From Pseudomonas paralcaligenes (GTDB lineage Bacteria; Pseudomonadota; Gammaproteobacteria; Pseudomonadales; Pseudomonadaceae): DNA of 64,000 nucleotides. The translations under genes were made by a program, and so were the position numbers. Where the stretch lies: the NCBI RefSeq assembly GCF_019655855.1, contig NZ_BPFX01000005.1:109013-173012 (forward strand). Reading direction: 5' to 3'. Shown here piece by piece: positions 37,810 to 46,869 of this stretch; the first letter of the stretch is position 1, and each line of letters opens with the position of its first letter. Below the pieces are notes generated by a model that saw only the letters and a program-made list of their open reading frames with translations, had not been told where the DNA came from and searched no databases.

Positions 37810-38238
37810 GTGGAGTCCGAATCCATCGTCTATGGCTGCATCCGCGACTGGCCGTCCGGCGACCGCGAGCAGCGCCAGCTGCGCCGCGCCACCAATCGCC
37901 GGGTGCTGGAACAGTTGCCCCGGGACGAGGCCTGGCCGTTCCTCGGCAGCGAGATGTTCTCCTTCTGCGGGAGCCAGGGCGAGGGTCTGTACCAGACCCA
38001 GGTGATCCACTTCGGCGCCAGCTACCAGGCCATCGAGTACGAGTGGAGCCTGTGGGTCAAGGAGTTCGAGGCGCTGCTCAAGCGCCTGTACTGGGCCAGC
38101 GCCGTGGTGCACCTGGAAACCGAGCTGAACGGCGTGCACACCTTCCGCTGGGAGTCCGAGAGCGGCTTCCACAGCCCGCAGGAAGACGATCTGCGGGTAC
38201 GCTGCGTATGGGAACGCGAGGGCAGCCTGCGCGGATAA
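37810..38238 (+). CDS. Conserved-looking hypothetical protein
   Basis: A 142-residue soluble protein, family not recognised. It is rich in aromatic residues ([45 protein letters not shown]) and looks globular, alpha/beta, with no signal peptide, membrane helix or zinc motif. The coding signature (strong GC3, consistent codon use) and a GGAG site 8 nt before the GTG at 37810 support a real gene. It is 24 nt upstream of the YnfA-type gene and probably co-transcribed with it. Confidence 0.72.
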   Translation: MESESIVYGCIRDWPSGDREQRQLRRATNRRVLEQLPRDEAWPFLGSEMFSFCGSQGEGLYQTQVIHFGASYQAIEYEWSLWVKEFEALLKRLYWASAVVHLETELNGVHTFRWESESGFHSPQEDDLRVRCVWEREGSLRG

Positions 38239-38261
38239 TCCGCCGGCTTCGGGGAGAGGCG

Positions 38262-38594
38262 ATGCTCAACTACGTCTGGTTCTTTCTGGCCGCACTGTTC
38301 GAGATCGGCGGCTGCTACGCGTTCTGGATGTGGCTCCGCCTGGGCAAGAGCGCATGGTGGATCGCCCCGGGCCTGCTCAGCCTGACGGTGTTCGCGTTGC
38401 TGCTGACGCGGGTCGAGGCGGCTTATGCCGGGCGGGCCTACGCCGCCTATGGCGGTGTGTACATCGTGGCGTCGCTGCTCTGGCTGGGGGTGATCGAGCG
38501 CACCCGGCCGATGCTCTCGGACTGGGCGGGCGCGCTACTGTGCCTGATCGGCGCGGGCATCATCCTGTTCGGTCCGCGCTTCGCCAGTCAGTAA
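38262..38594 (+). CDS. ynfA: YnfA family membrane protein (UPF0060)
   Basis: A 110-residue inner-membrane protein with four hydrophobic helices. The first segment [24 protein letters not shown], the middle [18 protein letters not shown] and the end [16 protein letters not shown] are near-diagnostic of the YnfA/UPF0060 family, which resembles small multidrug resistance transporters. A GGGGAGAGG site precedes the ATG. The 267-bp inverted-repeat element begins right after the stop codon. Confidence 0.9.
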   Translation: MLNYVWFFLAALFEIGGCYAFWMWLRLGKSAWWIAPGLLSLTVFALLLTRVEAAYAGRAYAAYGGVYIVASLLWLGVIERTRPMLSDWAGALLCLIGAGIILFGPRFASQ

Positions 38595-38861
38595 TAGGGT
38601 CTGTTGACGTTTCGCCGCGACCGCGACGGAGCCAGTTTTTGCGCGGAGCTAGGCGCGAGACGCGAAGTTTGGTCGTCCAAATGAGCCGTCGAGTAACGAC
38701 GTTCCGCGCAAAAACTGGCCCGTCCCTGTGGGTTGCGCGGAAAATCTCGCCATGCGTTGTTGTGGGACTTGCCAAGGGATGACCATTGCCTGCGTCCCAC
38801 GCCTAGCCTGGCGAGATTTTTCGCGGCAACGCGGCTTGCGCCGAAACGTCAACAGACCCTA
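38595..38861. mobile_element. MITE-like structured element with 20-bp terminal inverted repeats
   Basis: A non-coding 267-bp element. The ends TAGGGTCTGTTGACGTTTCG (38595-38614) and the exact complement at 38842-38861 are perfect 20-bp inverted repeats. Inside are further nested pairs: GCCAGTTTTTGCGCGGA (38631-38647) with 38703-38719, AAAATCTCGCCA (38741-38752) with 38809-38820, and GTGGGAC (38762-38768) with GTCCCAC (38794-38800). The single strand would fold into two long hairpins on a common stem. There is no transposase frame. It lies exactly between two convergent stop codons. Confidence 0.8.
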
Positions 38862-39089
38862 ATCCTCCAGCCACTCCTTCGGCACTTCCTCGCGCAGCGC
38901 CAGCTGGCACTGCTGGCTGTCCGGGTCGAAGACGATCACTGCCCGGCCCTTTTCCAGGGCGTGTCGTGCCCGCTCGATGCGGGTTTGCAGCGGCGTGTCG
39001 TCGCCGTTGTCGGTGCCCTCGCGGGTGACGAAGTCTTCCAGCAGGCGGGTGAGGGTGTCGGCTTCGAGCATCTGGTGGGGGATCAGCAT
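38859..39089 (-). CDS. YheU/UPF0270 family protein
   Basis: A 76-residue protein beginning MLIPHQMLEADTLTRLLEDFVTREGTD-type sequence of the YheU (UPF0270) family: MLIPHQMLE, LLEDFVTREGT and the ALEKGRAVIVFDPDSQQCQL end are diagnostic. Function is unknown in all organisms. The stop codon TAG lies in the last three bases of the inverted-repeat element. The ATG at 39089 gives the family length; 46 codons of upstream open frame are not family sequence. Confidence 0.9.
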   Translation of the reverse strand: MLIPHQMLEADTLTRLLEDFVTREGTDNGDDTPLQTRIERARHALEKGRAVIVFDPDSQQCQLALREEVPKEWLED

Positions 39090-39117
39090 GGCGGCTCCTG
39101 GTCGGCGGCGAGCAATC

Positions 39118-41871
39118 CTATTCGGTTGCGTGCGCCTGCGCGAGCAGGTAGCGGTCGAGCGTGGCGTAGAGCTGCTGGCAGTCCAGCGGCTTGCCGAGGA
39201 AATCGTCCATCCCCGCGGCCAGGCCACGGGCGCGGTGTTCTTCGAGGATGTGCGCGGTGAGCGCGATGATGGGGACGGCCGGCAGGCCCTGGTCGGCTTC
39301 CAGGGCGCGGATCTGCCGGGTGGCCTCGAAGCCGTCCAGCTCGGGCATCTCGCAGTCCATCAGCACCAGTTGGATGGCGCCGGGGGCGCGGCGGTACTCG
39401 TCCACGGCGCTCCGTCCGTTGTTGACCATGCGCACCGAGTAGCCGCGCTTGTGCAGGAAGCCCTGCACCACCATCTGGTTGACCCGGTTGTCCTCGGCCA
39501 CCAGGATGCAGGGCGCCGTGCCGGCGCGTTTGTCCAGCGTCGGCGGCGGCGAGGCGTTCTCCCGCCGCCGCTCGCTGTAGAGTTCCGCGAGGATGGTGCG
39601 CAGGCCGGTGACCGACAGCGGCAGGGCCAGGTGCAGCAGGCGCAGGCCATGGCTTTCCGGCAGCTGCTGGTGGGGTTCCGGCGGGCTCAGCAGCAGCACC
39701 CGCTGGCCCCGTTCGAGATTGGGCCGCAGGCTCTCCAGCCAGTGGCTGCTGGCGCCCGGCCAGGGCGCCATGAATACCAGCAGGGGCGGGGCTGAGAAGT
39801 CCTCGAGATAGCCCTGCAGGCGCTCCGGGTCCTGGCAGCGCTGGGTGCGCATGCCCCAGCGGCCCAGCAGGTGGCTCAGGCAGTCGAGGCCCTGGCTGTC
39901 CATCGAGCAGATCAGCGCCGTGCGGCTTTCCAGCAGCGCGGTCAGTTCGTCCCGGGGGGCGACACCGTCGCTCAGCGGGATGTCGAAGGCGAAGCGCGAA
40001 CCCTGGCCGGGCGTGCTCTGCACCTCGATGCGCCCGCCCATCATTTCCACCAGTTCCTTGCTGATGGCGAGCCCCAGGCCGCTGCCGCCGTAGCGGCGGG
40101 TGGTGCTCGAGTCGCCCTGGGCGAACGACTTGAACAGCTGGGTCAGGGAGTCGTCGCGGATGCCGATCCCGCTGTCGCTCACGGCGAATACCAGGTGCAG
40201 CCGGCCCTGGCTGTCGCCTCGGCGGCTGACGGTGAGTGCCACGTGGCCTTCCTGGGTGAACTTGAGGGCGTTGCCGAGCAGGTTCATCAGCACCTGCTTG
40301 AGCCGCGTCGGGTCGCCGTGCATCCGGCGCGGCACGCCGCCCTGCAGGCTGACGTAGAGGCGCAGCCGCTTCTCCAGCGCCTGGGCGGTGAACAGGGCCA
40401 GGGTCTCGGAGACCAGTTGCTCCAGGTCGAAGTCGATGTCTTCCAGGTTCAGCTTGCCGGACTCGATGCGCGCGTAGTCGAGGATGTCGTTGATCACCGC
40501 CATCAGCGAGCTGCCAGAGCTGGCGATGGTGTCCACGTAGAAGCGCTGGCCGCGGTCCAGGGAGGTCTCGCGCAGCAGCTGCAACATGCCCAGCACGCCG
40601 TTCAGCGGCGTGCGGATCTCGTGGCTCATCTTGGCCAGGAAGCGGCTCTTGGCCTGGTTCTCGTACTCGGCCTGCTCGGCGGCCTGGCGCGAGTGGAAGC
40701 CTTCCTCCTTGAGCAGGTTGATGCGGTCGGCCAGGCCGATGGAGAGGCTGAGCAGCTCGATGGCCACGCCGATCTTGACCACCGCCGAGCCGTAGATGCC
40801 GAAGAAGTCGATGCCCAGCGAGCCGCCGGTGACCAGCATGAAGGCGATCAGCAGGACGCTCCAGGCCAGCACGTAGTAGGAGCCGTGGCGCACGCCGCTG
40901 CGCCAGGTGTAGACGCCGGTGAGCAGGAGGATCAGCGATACGCCGAGCACCGCCACGCTGGCCAGGATGTTCCAGGCGGCCAGGCCGATCAGCGGCACCG
41001 AGGCCAGGCAGCCGAACACGGCCAGCATCAGCAGGCGCAGGGCCTGGTCCAGCCGGGGGAAGTGCTGCGGGACGTGGAGGAAGTGGCGGCTGAACTGGAT
41101 CGCGGTGAGGCAGTGGACGAACATCAGCACGTAGATGCTGACCGACTGCATGCCCACGCTGGTGGGCAGCAGCTTGAACAGCATGCCGTCGAACGCGGCG
41201 GCGAACAGGCCGACGTTGACGTTGTAGACCAGGTACCAGAAGTAGGCCCGCTCGCGCAGCGAGATGAACAGGAACAGGTTGTAGATGAACATGGCGAACA
41301 GCACGCCGTAGAAGGCGCCGTTGATGCCCATCAGGTTTTCCTGGGCCGCCGCGCTGGCGCCGTAGGTGCTGAAGAACAGCGGGACGAAGATCGTGCTGGT
41401 GCTCTGCACCCGCAGCAGCAGGGTGTTGCTGCCGTGCGGCAGCTCGACGGGGAACCAGAAGTGGCGCACCTGCACCGGGCGCTGGGAGAAGGCGAAGCTG
41501 TCGCCGCTCTGCTGGTGGTGGAGGCGGCCGTCGCCGTCCTGCAGGTAGACGTCGATGCGGTCGAGCAGGGCGTAGTTGACTTCCAGGTAGCCGGCGAGCG
41601 GATGCGGCCGGCTGTTGACCATGCGCACCTTGAACCACCAGACCGAGTCGTTCTTGCCCATGTTGGCGTGATCGCCCTGGACCCGCTCGAAGGCGCTGTC
41701 CGGCAGGCGCTGCACGGTCTCGGCGTCGAGCAGCCCCTGCGGGTCGCGGTGGTAGCCCATGAAGGGGGTCAGCGACAGGCGCAGCTCGTCACGGTCCAGT
41801 GGCGCGGGGGAAAGCGCCCACAGCGGCCCGCTCAGGCAGAGCAGCAGCACAGCCAGACACACGCGAGGCAT
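39118..41871 (-). CDS. 7TM hybrid sensor histidine kinase / response regulator
   Basis: A 917-residue inner-membrane hybrid kinase. It has a signal peptide (about 4-21), a periplasmic 7TMR-DISMED2-type domain (about 25-170, with WFKVRMVN and [18 protein letters not shown]), seven membrane helices (about 185-380), a HisKA domain with phosphoacceptor His417 in [12 protein letters not shown], and an HATPase domain with [16 protein letters not shown] degenerate receiver-like segment (about 655-770) lacks a clear phospho-Asp, and a true receiver has Asp839 in [11 protein letters not shown]. The layout is that of LadS/RetS-like sensors. In Pseudomonas an equivalent kinase flanks the NAGGN operon, which is also just upstream here (gap of 103 nt), so osmotic or envelope sensing is suggested. 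No Hpt protein is adjacent. Confidence 0.92.
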   Translation of the reverse strand: MPRVCLAVLLLCLSGPLWALSPAPLDRDELRLSLTPFMGYHRDPQGLLDAETVQRLPDSAFERVQGDHANMGKNDSVWWFKVRMVNSRPHPLAGYLEVNYALLDRIDVYLQDGDGRLHHQQSGDSFAFSQRPVQVRHFWFPVELPHGSNTLLLRVQSTSTIFVPLFFSTYGASAAAQENLMGINGAFYGVLFAMFIYNLFLFISLRERAYFWYLVYNVNVGLFAAAFDGMLFKLLPTSVGMQSVSIYVLMFVHCLTAIQFSRHFLHVPQHFPRLDQALRLLMLAVFGCLASVPLIGLAAWNILASVAVLGVSLILLLTGVYTWRSGVRHGSYYVLAWSVLLIAFMLVTGGSLGIDFFGIYGSAVVKIGVAIELLSLSIGLADRINLLKEEGFHSRQAAEQAEYENQAKSRFLAKMSHEIRTPLNGVLGMLQLLRETSLDRGQRFYVDTIASSGSSLMAVINDILDYARIESGKLNLEDIDFDLEQLVSETLALFTAQALEKRLRLYVSLQGGVPRRMHGDPTRLKQVLMNLLGNALKFTQEGHVALTVSRRGDSQGRLHLVFAVSDSGIGIRDDSLTQLFKSFAQGDSSTTRRYGGSGLGLAISKELVEMMGGRIEVQSTPGQGSRFAFDIPLSDGVAPRDELTALLESRTALICSMDSQGLDCLSHLLGRWGMRTQRCQDPERLQGYLEDFSAPPLLVFMAPWPGASSHWLESLRPNLERGQRVLLLSPPEPHQQLPESHGLRLLHLALPLSVTGLRTILAELYSERRRENASPPPTLDKRAGTAPCILVAEDNRVNQMVVQGFLHKRGYSVRMVNNGRSAVDEYRRAPGAIQLVLMDCEMPELDGFEATRQIRALEADQGLPAVPIIALTAHILEEHRARGLAAGMDDFLGKPLDCQQLYATLDRYLLAQAHATE

Positions 41872-41974
41872 CCGCCAACCTCATGCTTCTTATTGGTATT
41901 GCCAGCACTTTGCCTAGTTGCCGGCCAGGCTTCAAGAGAGGGTTGCAGAGCCTGGAGCGGCCCTGCGAAGAAGC

Positions 41975-43171
41975 TTAGTCGGAAGCGTCGCCGCGTGCCC
42001 CGAGGACGCTTTCCACGGTGGGTACCTGGGTGTCGCTGGCCATCTGCGCGTCGTGCTCGATCTGATGGCTGAAGCGTTCCAGGGAGTGCTCGCGGGCGGG
42101 CTGGGCGTCGCTGGCGAACACCGGCGGGCTGAGCAGGTAGGCGCCGATCAGGCGGGAGAGGGCGGCCAGGCTGTCGATATGGGTGCGCTCGTAGCCGTGG
42201 GTGGCGTCGCAGCCGAAGGCCAGCAGGGCGACGCGGATATCGTGGCCGGCGGTCACCGCCGACTGGGCGTCGCTGTGGTAGTAGCGGAACAGGTCGCGGC
42301 GCACCGGGATGTCGCCCTCGCCGGCCAGGCGCAGCAGGTGGCGGGACAGGTGGTAGTCGTAGGGGCCGCCCGAGTCCTGCAGGGCGACGCTGACCGCGTG
42401 CTCGCTGGACTGCTGGCCGGGCGCCACCGGAGCGATGTCGATGCCGACGAACTCGCTGACGTCCCAGGGCAGCGCCGCCGCCGCGCCGGAGCCGACCTCC
42501 TCGGTGATGGTGAACAGCGGGTGGCAGTCGATCTGCGGTTCCAGCCCGCTTTCGACGACCGCCTTGAGCGCGGCCAGCAGCGCCGCCACGCCGGCCTTGT
42601 CGTCCAGATGGCGGGCACTGATGTGGCCGCTCTCGGTGAACTCCGGCAGCGGATCGAAGGCGACGAAGTCGCCCACCGACACGCCCAGCGCCTCGCATTC
42701 GGCGCGGCTGTAGCAGGGCGCGTCGAGGCGCAGCTCGATGTGCTCCCAGCTCACCGGCAGGCTGTCGACCTGGGTGTTGAAGGCGTGCCCGGAGGCCATC
42801 AGCGGCAGCACGCTGCCGCGCAGCACGCCGTTGTCGGTGAACAGGCTGACCCGGCTGCCCTCGGCGAAGCGGCTGGACCAGCAGCCCACCGGGGCCAGGG
42901 CCGGGCGGCCGCTGTCCTTGATCTCGCGGACGATGGCGCCGATGGTGTCCAGGTGCGCCGACACCGCCCGGTCCGGGCTCGACTGGCGGCCCTTGAGGGT
43001 GGCGCGGATGGTGCCGCGGCGGGTCAGCTCGAAGGGGATGCCGAGTTCTTCCAGGCGCTCGGCCACGTAGCGCACCACGGTATCGGTGAAGCCGGTGGGG
43101 CTGGGAATGGCCAGCAGTTCCAGCAGCACCTGGCGCAGGTAGGCGAGGTCGGGTTCGGGCAGTTGATGCAT
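41975..43171 (-). CDS. M42-family peptidase of the NAGGN osmolyte operon
   Basis: A 398-residue cocatalytic metallopeptidase-type protein. Motifs include IPSPTGFTDTVVRY near the start, the Zn ligand His in SAHLDTIGAIV, the LDDKAGVAALLAAL segment with the bridging Asp, the FTITEEVGSGAA pair of Glu residues and late CDATHGYERTHIDS. This branch is found only or mostly with N-acetylglutaminylglutamine amide genes and may trim or turn over the dipeptide osmolyte. The ATG at 43171 was chosen because AGGAGG lies 9 nt before it, inside what would be the first codons of the longer frame from 43189. Confidence 0.88.
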   Translation of the reverse strand: MHQLPEPDLAYLRQVLLELLAIPSPTGFTDTVVRYVAERLEELGIPFELTRRGTIRATLKGRQSSPDRAVSAHLDTIGAIVREIKDSGRPALAPVGCWSSRFAEGSRVSLFTDNGVLRGSVLPLMASGHAFNTQVDSLPVSWEHIELRLDAPCYSRAECEALGVSVGDFVAFDPLPEFTESGHISARHLDDKAGVAALLAALKAVVESGLEPQIDCHPLFTITEEVGSGAAAALPWDVSEFVGIDIAPVAPGQQSSEHAVSVALQDSGGPYDYHLSRHLLRLAGEGDIPVRRDLFRYYHSDAQSAVTAGHDIRVALLAFGCDATHGYERTHIDSLAALSRLIGAYLLSPPVFASDAQPAREHSLERFSHQIEHDAQMASDTQVPTVESVLGARGDASD

Positions 43172-43206
43172 AGGCAGAAGCCTCCTCATGGAACCTGAAT
43201 AGCGTG

Positions 43207-44943
43207 TCAGGGGTGTTGGCGACTGAGGGGGAACAGCAGATCGACGAAGCGCTCGGCAGTCGGCTGCGGCTCGTGGTTGGCCAGCCCGACGCGCTCGTTG
43301 GCCTCGATGATCACGTAGTCCTCGGCGTCCGCCGCCTTGACCAGCAGGTCCAGGCCCACCACCGGGATTTCCAGCGCGCGCGCTGCCTGGGTGGCCGCCT
43401 TGCGCAGGGTCGGGTGGAGGCGGGCGGTGACGTCTTCCAGGGTGCCGCCGGTGTGCAGGTTGGCGGTCTTGCGCACCACCAGGCGGATGCCGCTGGGCAG
43501 CACGCTGGAATAGTCGTAGCCGGCGTCGTGCAGGGTGCGCTGGGTTTCCGCGTCCAGCGGGATGCGGCTCTCGCCGCCGGTGGCCGCCTGGCGTCGGCGG
43601 CTCTGCGCCTCGATCAGCGCGCCGATGGTGTGCACGCCGTCGCCGATCACCTCCGCCGGGTGGCGGATGGCCGCGGCCACCACCTGGAAGCCGATCACCA
43701 CGATGCGCAGGTCGTGGCCCTCGTGGTAGCTCTCCAGCAGCACGCGCTGGTCGAAGCGGCGGGCATGCTCGATGGCCTGTTGCACTGCGCTCTCGGTGCG
43801 CAGGTCGACGGCCACGCCCTGGCCCTGTTCGCCGTTGACCGGTTTCACCACCACGCGGCCGTGCTCGGCCAGGAAGGCGGCGTTCTCCTCGGCGCTGCCG
43901 GCCAGGCGCTGCTGCGGCTGCTTCAGGCCGGCGCGGGCGAGGGCGCGGTGGGTGAGGTGCTTATCCTGGCAGAGGGTCATGCTGACCGCGCTGGTCAGGT
44001 CCGACAGCGACTCCCGGCAGCGCACGCGGCGGCCGCCCTGGCTGAGGGTGAACAGGCCGCTCTCGGCGTCGTCCACCCGCACTTCGATGCCGCGCCGGCG
44101 GGCCTCGTCGACGATGATGCGGGCGTAGGGGTTCAGCTCCGCCTCCGGCCCCGGGCCGAGGAACAGGGATTGGTTGATGCCGTTGCGGCGCTTGACCGCG
44201 AAGGTCGGCAACTCGCGGAAGCCGAGCTTGGCGTAGAGCGACTTGGCGCCCAGGTTGTCGTGCAGCACGGACAGGTCGAGGTGGTTCAGCCCACGGCCCA
44301 TGAAGTGCTCGATCAGGTGCCGCACCAAGGCTTCGCCCACCCCCGGGCGCTGGCAGCTGGCCCCCACGGCCAGGCACCAGAGGCTGCTGCCGTTCTCGGG
44401 GTCGGCGAAGGTCTTGCAATGGTCCAGCCCCATCACGGCGCCGATCACCCGGCCATCGGCGTCGTCCGCGGCCAGCCAGTAGCTGGGGCCGCCCTCGTCG
44501 CGCGGGGTGAGGTGGTCGGCGTCGACCGGCAGCATGCCGCGTTGCAGGTAGAGGCCGTTGACCGCCTCCCAGTCCTGCTCGCTCTGCACCCGGCGGATCT
44601 GGAAGCCGCGGAAGCTGGCGCGGGCCGGGCGGTAGTCGGTGAACCGCAGGCGCAGGGTGTCGGACGGGTCGAGGAACAGCTGCTGCGGCGCCTGGGCCAG
44701 CACCTGATGGGGCGCGGCCACGTAGAGCGCGATGTCGCGTTCGCCCGGGCGCTCCTCGAGCAGGTCGGCGGCCAGGGTCTCCGCGTCCGGGTAGGTGTGG
44801 CCGATCAGCAGGCGGCCCCAGCCGCAGTGCACGCTTTGCGGCGAGGGCTGCTCGATGCCGTCCTTCGCCAGGTGCGCCTGCAGGCGCTGGTAGGAGGGCG
44901 GCTGGCCGCGTTGCAGGCGTTGGTTGTAGGCAGATGCACGCAT
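43207..44943 (-). CDS. ngg: N-acetylglutaminylglutamine synthetase (GNAT + ATP-grasp)
   Basis: A 578-residue two-domain enzyme. The N-terminal half (about 100-270) is a GNAT acetyltransferase with CLAVGASCQRPGVGEALVRHLIE as the acetyl-CoA loop. The C-terminal half (about 290-578) is an ATP-grasp ligase with VVVKPVNGEQGQGVAVDL and VVGLDLLVKAADAEDYVIIEANERVGL. It should acetylate glutamine and couple it to a second glutamine, giving the backbone of the osmoprotectant NAGGN. An AAGGAG site precedes the ATG by 8 nt. It lies between the amidotransferase (21 nt) and the peptidase (35 nt) in one operon. Confidence 0.9.
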   Translation of the reverse strand: MRASAYNQRLQRGQPPSYQRLQAHLAKDGIEQPSPQSVHCGWGRLLIGHTYPDAETLAADLLEERPGERDIALYVAAPHQVLAQAPQQLFLDPSDTLRLRFTDYRPARASFRGFQIRRVQSEQDWEAVNGLYLQRGMLPVDADHLTPRDEGGPSYWLAADDADGRVIGAVMGLDHCKTFADPENGSSLWCLAVGASCQRPGVGEALVRHLIEHFMGRGLNHLDLSVLHDNLGAKSLYAKLGFRELPTFAVKRRNGINQSLFLGPGPEAELNPYARIIVDEARRRGIEVRVDDAESGLFTLSQGGRRVRCRESLSDLTSAVSMTLCQDKHLTHRALARAGLKQPQQRLAGSAEENAAFLAEHGRVVVKPVNGEQGQGVAVDLRTESAVQQAIEHARRFDQRVLLESYHEGHDLRIVVIGFQVVAAAIRHPAEVIGDGVHTIGALIEAQSRRRQAATGGESRIPLDAETQRTLHDAGYDYSSVLPSGIRLVVRKTANLHTGGTLEDVTARLHPTLRKAATQAARALEIPVVGLDLLVKAADAEDYVIIEANERVGLANHEPQPTAERFVDLLFPLSRQHP

Positions 44944-44964
44944 GGGGGGAACTCCTTGTTCGAA

Positions 44965-46734
44965 CTACAGGCCCTGTTCGCTGAGCCACAGATTGAGGGT
45001 GGCCAGCTGCCAGAGCTTGGAGCCGCGCAGTGGGGTGAGCTGGCCAGCGGGGTCGCTGAGCAGGCGGTCGAGCATGGCTGGCTCGAACAGGCCCCGGTCC
45101 TGGCTGGGGTCGAGCAGCAGTTCCTGGACCCAGCCCAGGGTCGCGCCCTGCAGGTGCTTCAGGCCGGGCACCGGGAAGTAGCCCTTGGGCCGGTCGATCA
45201 CCTCATGTGGGATGACCCGGCGTCCTGCTTCCTTGAGCACATGCTTGCCGCCGTCCGGCAGCTTGAAGCGCGCCGGGATGCGCGCCGACAGTTCCACCAG
45301 GCGGTAGTCGAGGAACGGCGTCCGCGCCTCCAGGCCCCAGGCCATGGTCATGTTGTCGACCCGCTTCACCGGGTCGTCGACCAGCATCACCGTGGCGTCC
45401 AGGCGCAGGGCCTTGTCCACCGCCGCGTCGGCGCCGGGCATGGCGAAGTGGTCGCGGAGGAACTCGCCGGCCCAGTCCGCGCCGTGCCAGGCGGGGCGCA
45501 GGGTGGCCAGGGTCTCGTCGCGGGAGCGGTCGAAGAAGGCGGCGCGGTAGGCGGCCACCGGGTCCTCGGCGCCGTCCACCAGCGGGTACCAGTGGTAGCC
45601 GGCGAACAGCTCGTCGGCACCCTGGCCGCACTGCACCACGGTGCAGTGGCGGGACACCTCGCGGCCGAGCAGGTAGAAGGCGATGCAGTCGTGGCTGACC
45701 ATCGGCTCGCTCATGGCGCGGAAGGCGGCCGGCAGCTCGGCCAGGATCTCCGCCTCGGCGATGCGCAGCTGGTGGTGGCGGGTGCCGTAGTGGCGGGCGA
45801 TCAGGTCGGAGTAGTGGAACTCGTCGCCGCGCTCGCCGCCGGCATCCTCGAAGCCGATGGAGAAGGTCGCCAGGTCCTTGACCCCGGCCTCGTGCAGCAG
45901 GCCGACCAGCAGGCTGGAGTCGAGCCCGCCGGAGAGCAGCACGCCGACGTCCAGCGCCGCGCGCTGGCGCACCTGCACGGCCTGGCGCAGGCCGTCGAGG
46001 ACGCGCTCGGTCCAGTCCTCCAGCTGCAGCCCGGCCTCGTCGGCGCGCGGGCCGAAGTCGAGCTGCCACCAGCGGCGCTGCTCGCGGCGGCCATCGCGCT
46101 CGATGCGCAGCCAGGTGGCCGGCGGCAGTTTCTTCACCCCGGCCAGCAGGGTGTGCGGCGCCGGCACCACGGCGTGGAAGTTGAGATAGTGGTCGATGGC
46201 CACCGGGTCCAGCGCGCCGTCGATGTCGCCGCCCTGCAGCAGGGCCGGCAGGGTGGAGGCGAAGCGCAGGCGGGTGCCGTCGTCGCTCAGGTAGAGCGGC
46301 TTGACGCCCAGGCGGTCGCGGGCCAGGAACAGGCGCTCGCTGTCGCGCTCCCAGATGGCGAAGGCGAACATGCCATTGAGTTTGGGCAACAGCGCTTCGC
46401 CCCAGGCGTGATAGCCCTTGAGCAGCACCTCGGTGTCGCCGTCGGAGTGGAACTGGTAGCCCAGGGCGCGCAGCTCGTCGCGCAGTTCCGGGTAGTTGTA
46501 GATGGCGCCGTTGAACACCATCGCCAGGCCGAGCTGCTGGTCGACCATCGGCTGGCCGGAGGCCGGCGCCAGGTCCATGACCTTCAGTCGGCGATGGCCC
46601 AGGCCCAGCGGACCGCTGCTATGGAAACCGCAGGCGTCGGGGCCGCGAGGAGCCAGGTGATGGGTGATTCGGGCGAGAGCGGCCAGGTCGGCCGGTTGGT
46701 GGTCGAAACGTAATTCTCCAGCTATTCCGCACAT
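44965..46734 (-). CDS. asnO: N-acetylglutaminylglutamine amidotransferase (AsnB-like)
   Basis: A 589-residue asparagine-synthetase-type enzyme. The N-terminal glutaminase has the nucleophile Cys2 (MCGIAGEL), HHLAPRGPDACGF and MVFNGAIYNYPELR. The synthetase domain has the PPi loop VLLSGGLDSSLLVGL (about 266-280) and a terminal alpha-helical part. In Pseudomonas and relatives it amidates acetyl-glutaminyl-glutamine to NAGGN, an osmolyte accumulated at high salinity. It is the first gene of the operon asnO-ngg-peptidase; the 135 nt upstream are relatively A/T-rich and should hold the osmotically controlled promoter, but no consensus element could be picked. Confidence 0.9.
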   Translation of the reverse strand: MCGIAGELRFDHQPADLAALARITHHLAPRGPDACGFHSSGPLGLGHRRLKVMDLAPASGQPMVDQQLGLAMVFNGAIYNYPELRDELRALGYQFHSDGDTEVLLKGYHAWGEALLPKLNGMFAFAIWERDSERLFLARDRLGVKPLYLSDDGTRLRFASTLPALLQGGDIDGALDPVAIDHYLNFHAVVPAPHTLLAGVKKLPPATWLRIERDGRREQRRWWQLDFGPRADEAGLQLEDWTERVLDGLRQAVQVRQRAALDVGVLLSGGLDSSLLVGLLHEAGVKDLATFSIGFEDAGGERGDEFHYSDLIARHYGTRHHQLRIAEAEILAELPAAFRAMSEPMVSHDCIAFYLLGREVSRHCTVVQCGQGADELFAGYHWYPLVDGAEDPVAAYRAAFFDRSRDETLATLRPAWHGADWAGEFLRDHFAMPGADAAVDKALRLDATVMLVDDPVKRVDNMTMAWGLEARTPFLDYRLVELSARIPARFKLPDGGKHVLKEAGRRVIPHEVIDRPKGYFPVPGLKHLQGATLGWVQELLLDPSQDRGLFEPAMLDRLLSDPAGQLTPLRGSKLWQLATLNLWLSEQGL

Positions 46735-46869
46735 GATTCCTTACCGGTTTTGCCGTTGGGGATACCACCCGTCTTTATGCAGGCAGTAAGGGTCGGACCG
46801 GTATCTTTGTGGATCGTTTAGATCAATTGGTTATATGCGGAACTTTCGTTTTCCGGCCGTACGGATCGT

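Noticed and set aside
38599..38852. Short minus-strand frames (67-71 codons) within the inverted-repeat element
   Set aside because: The frames overlap each other in the palindromic sequence and are products of the symmetry; no transposase or other motif is present.
43204..46713. A plus-strand open frame of 1169 codons across the NAGGN operon
   Set aside because: It is antisense to two well-defined enzymes. Its sequence is rich in Gln, Val, Ala and His repeats, as expected from the complement of high-GC codons, and it has no domain.
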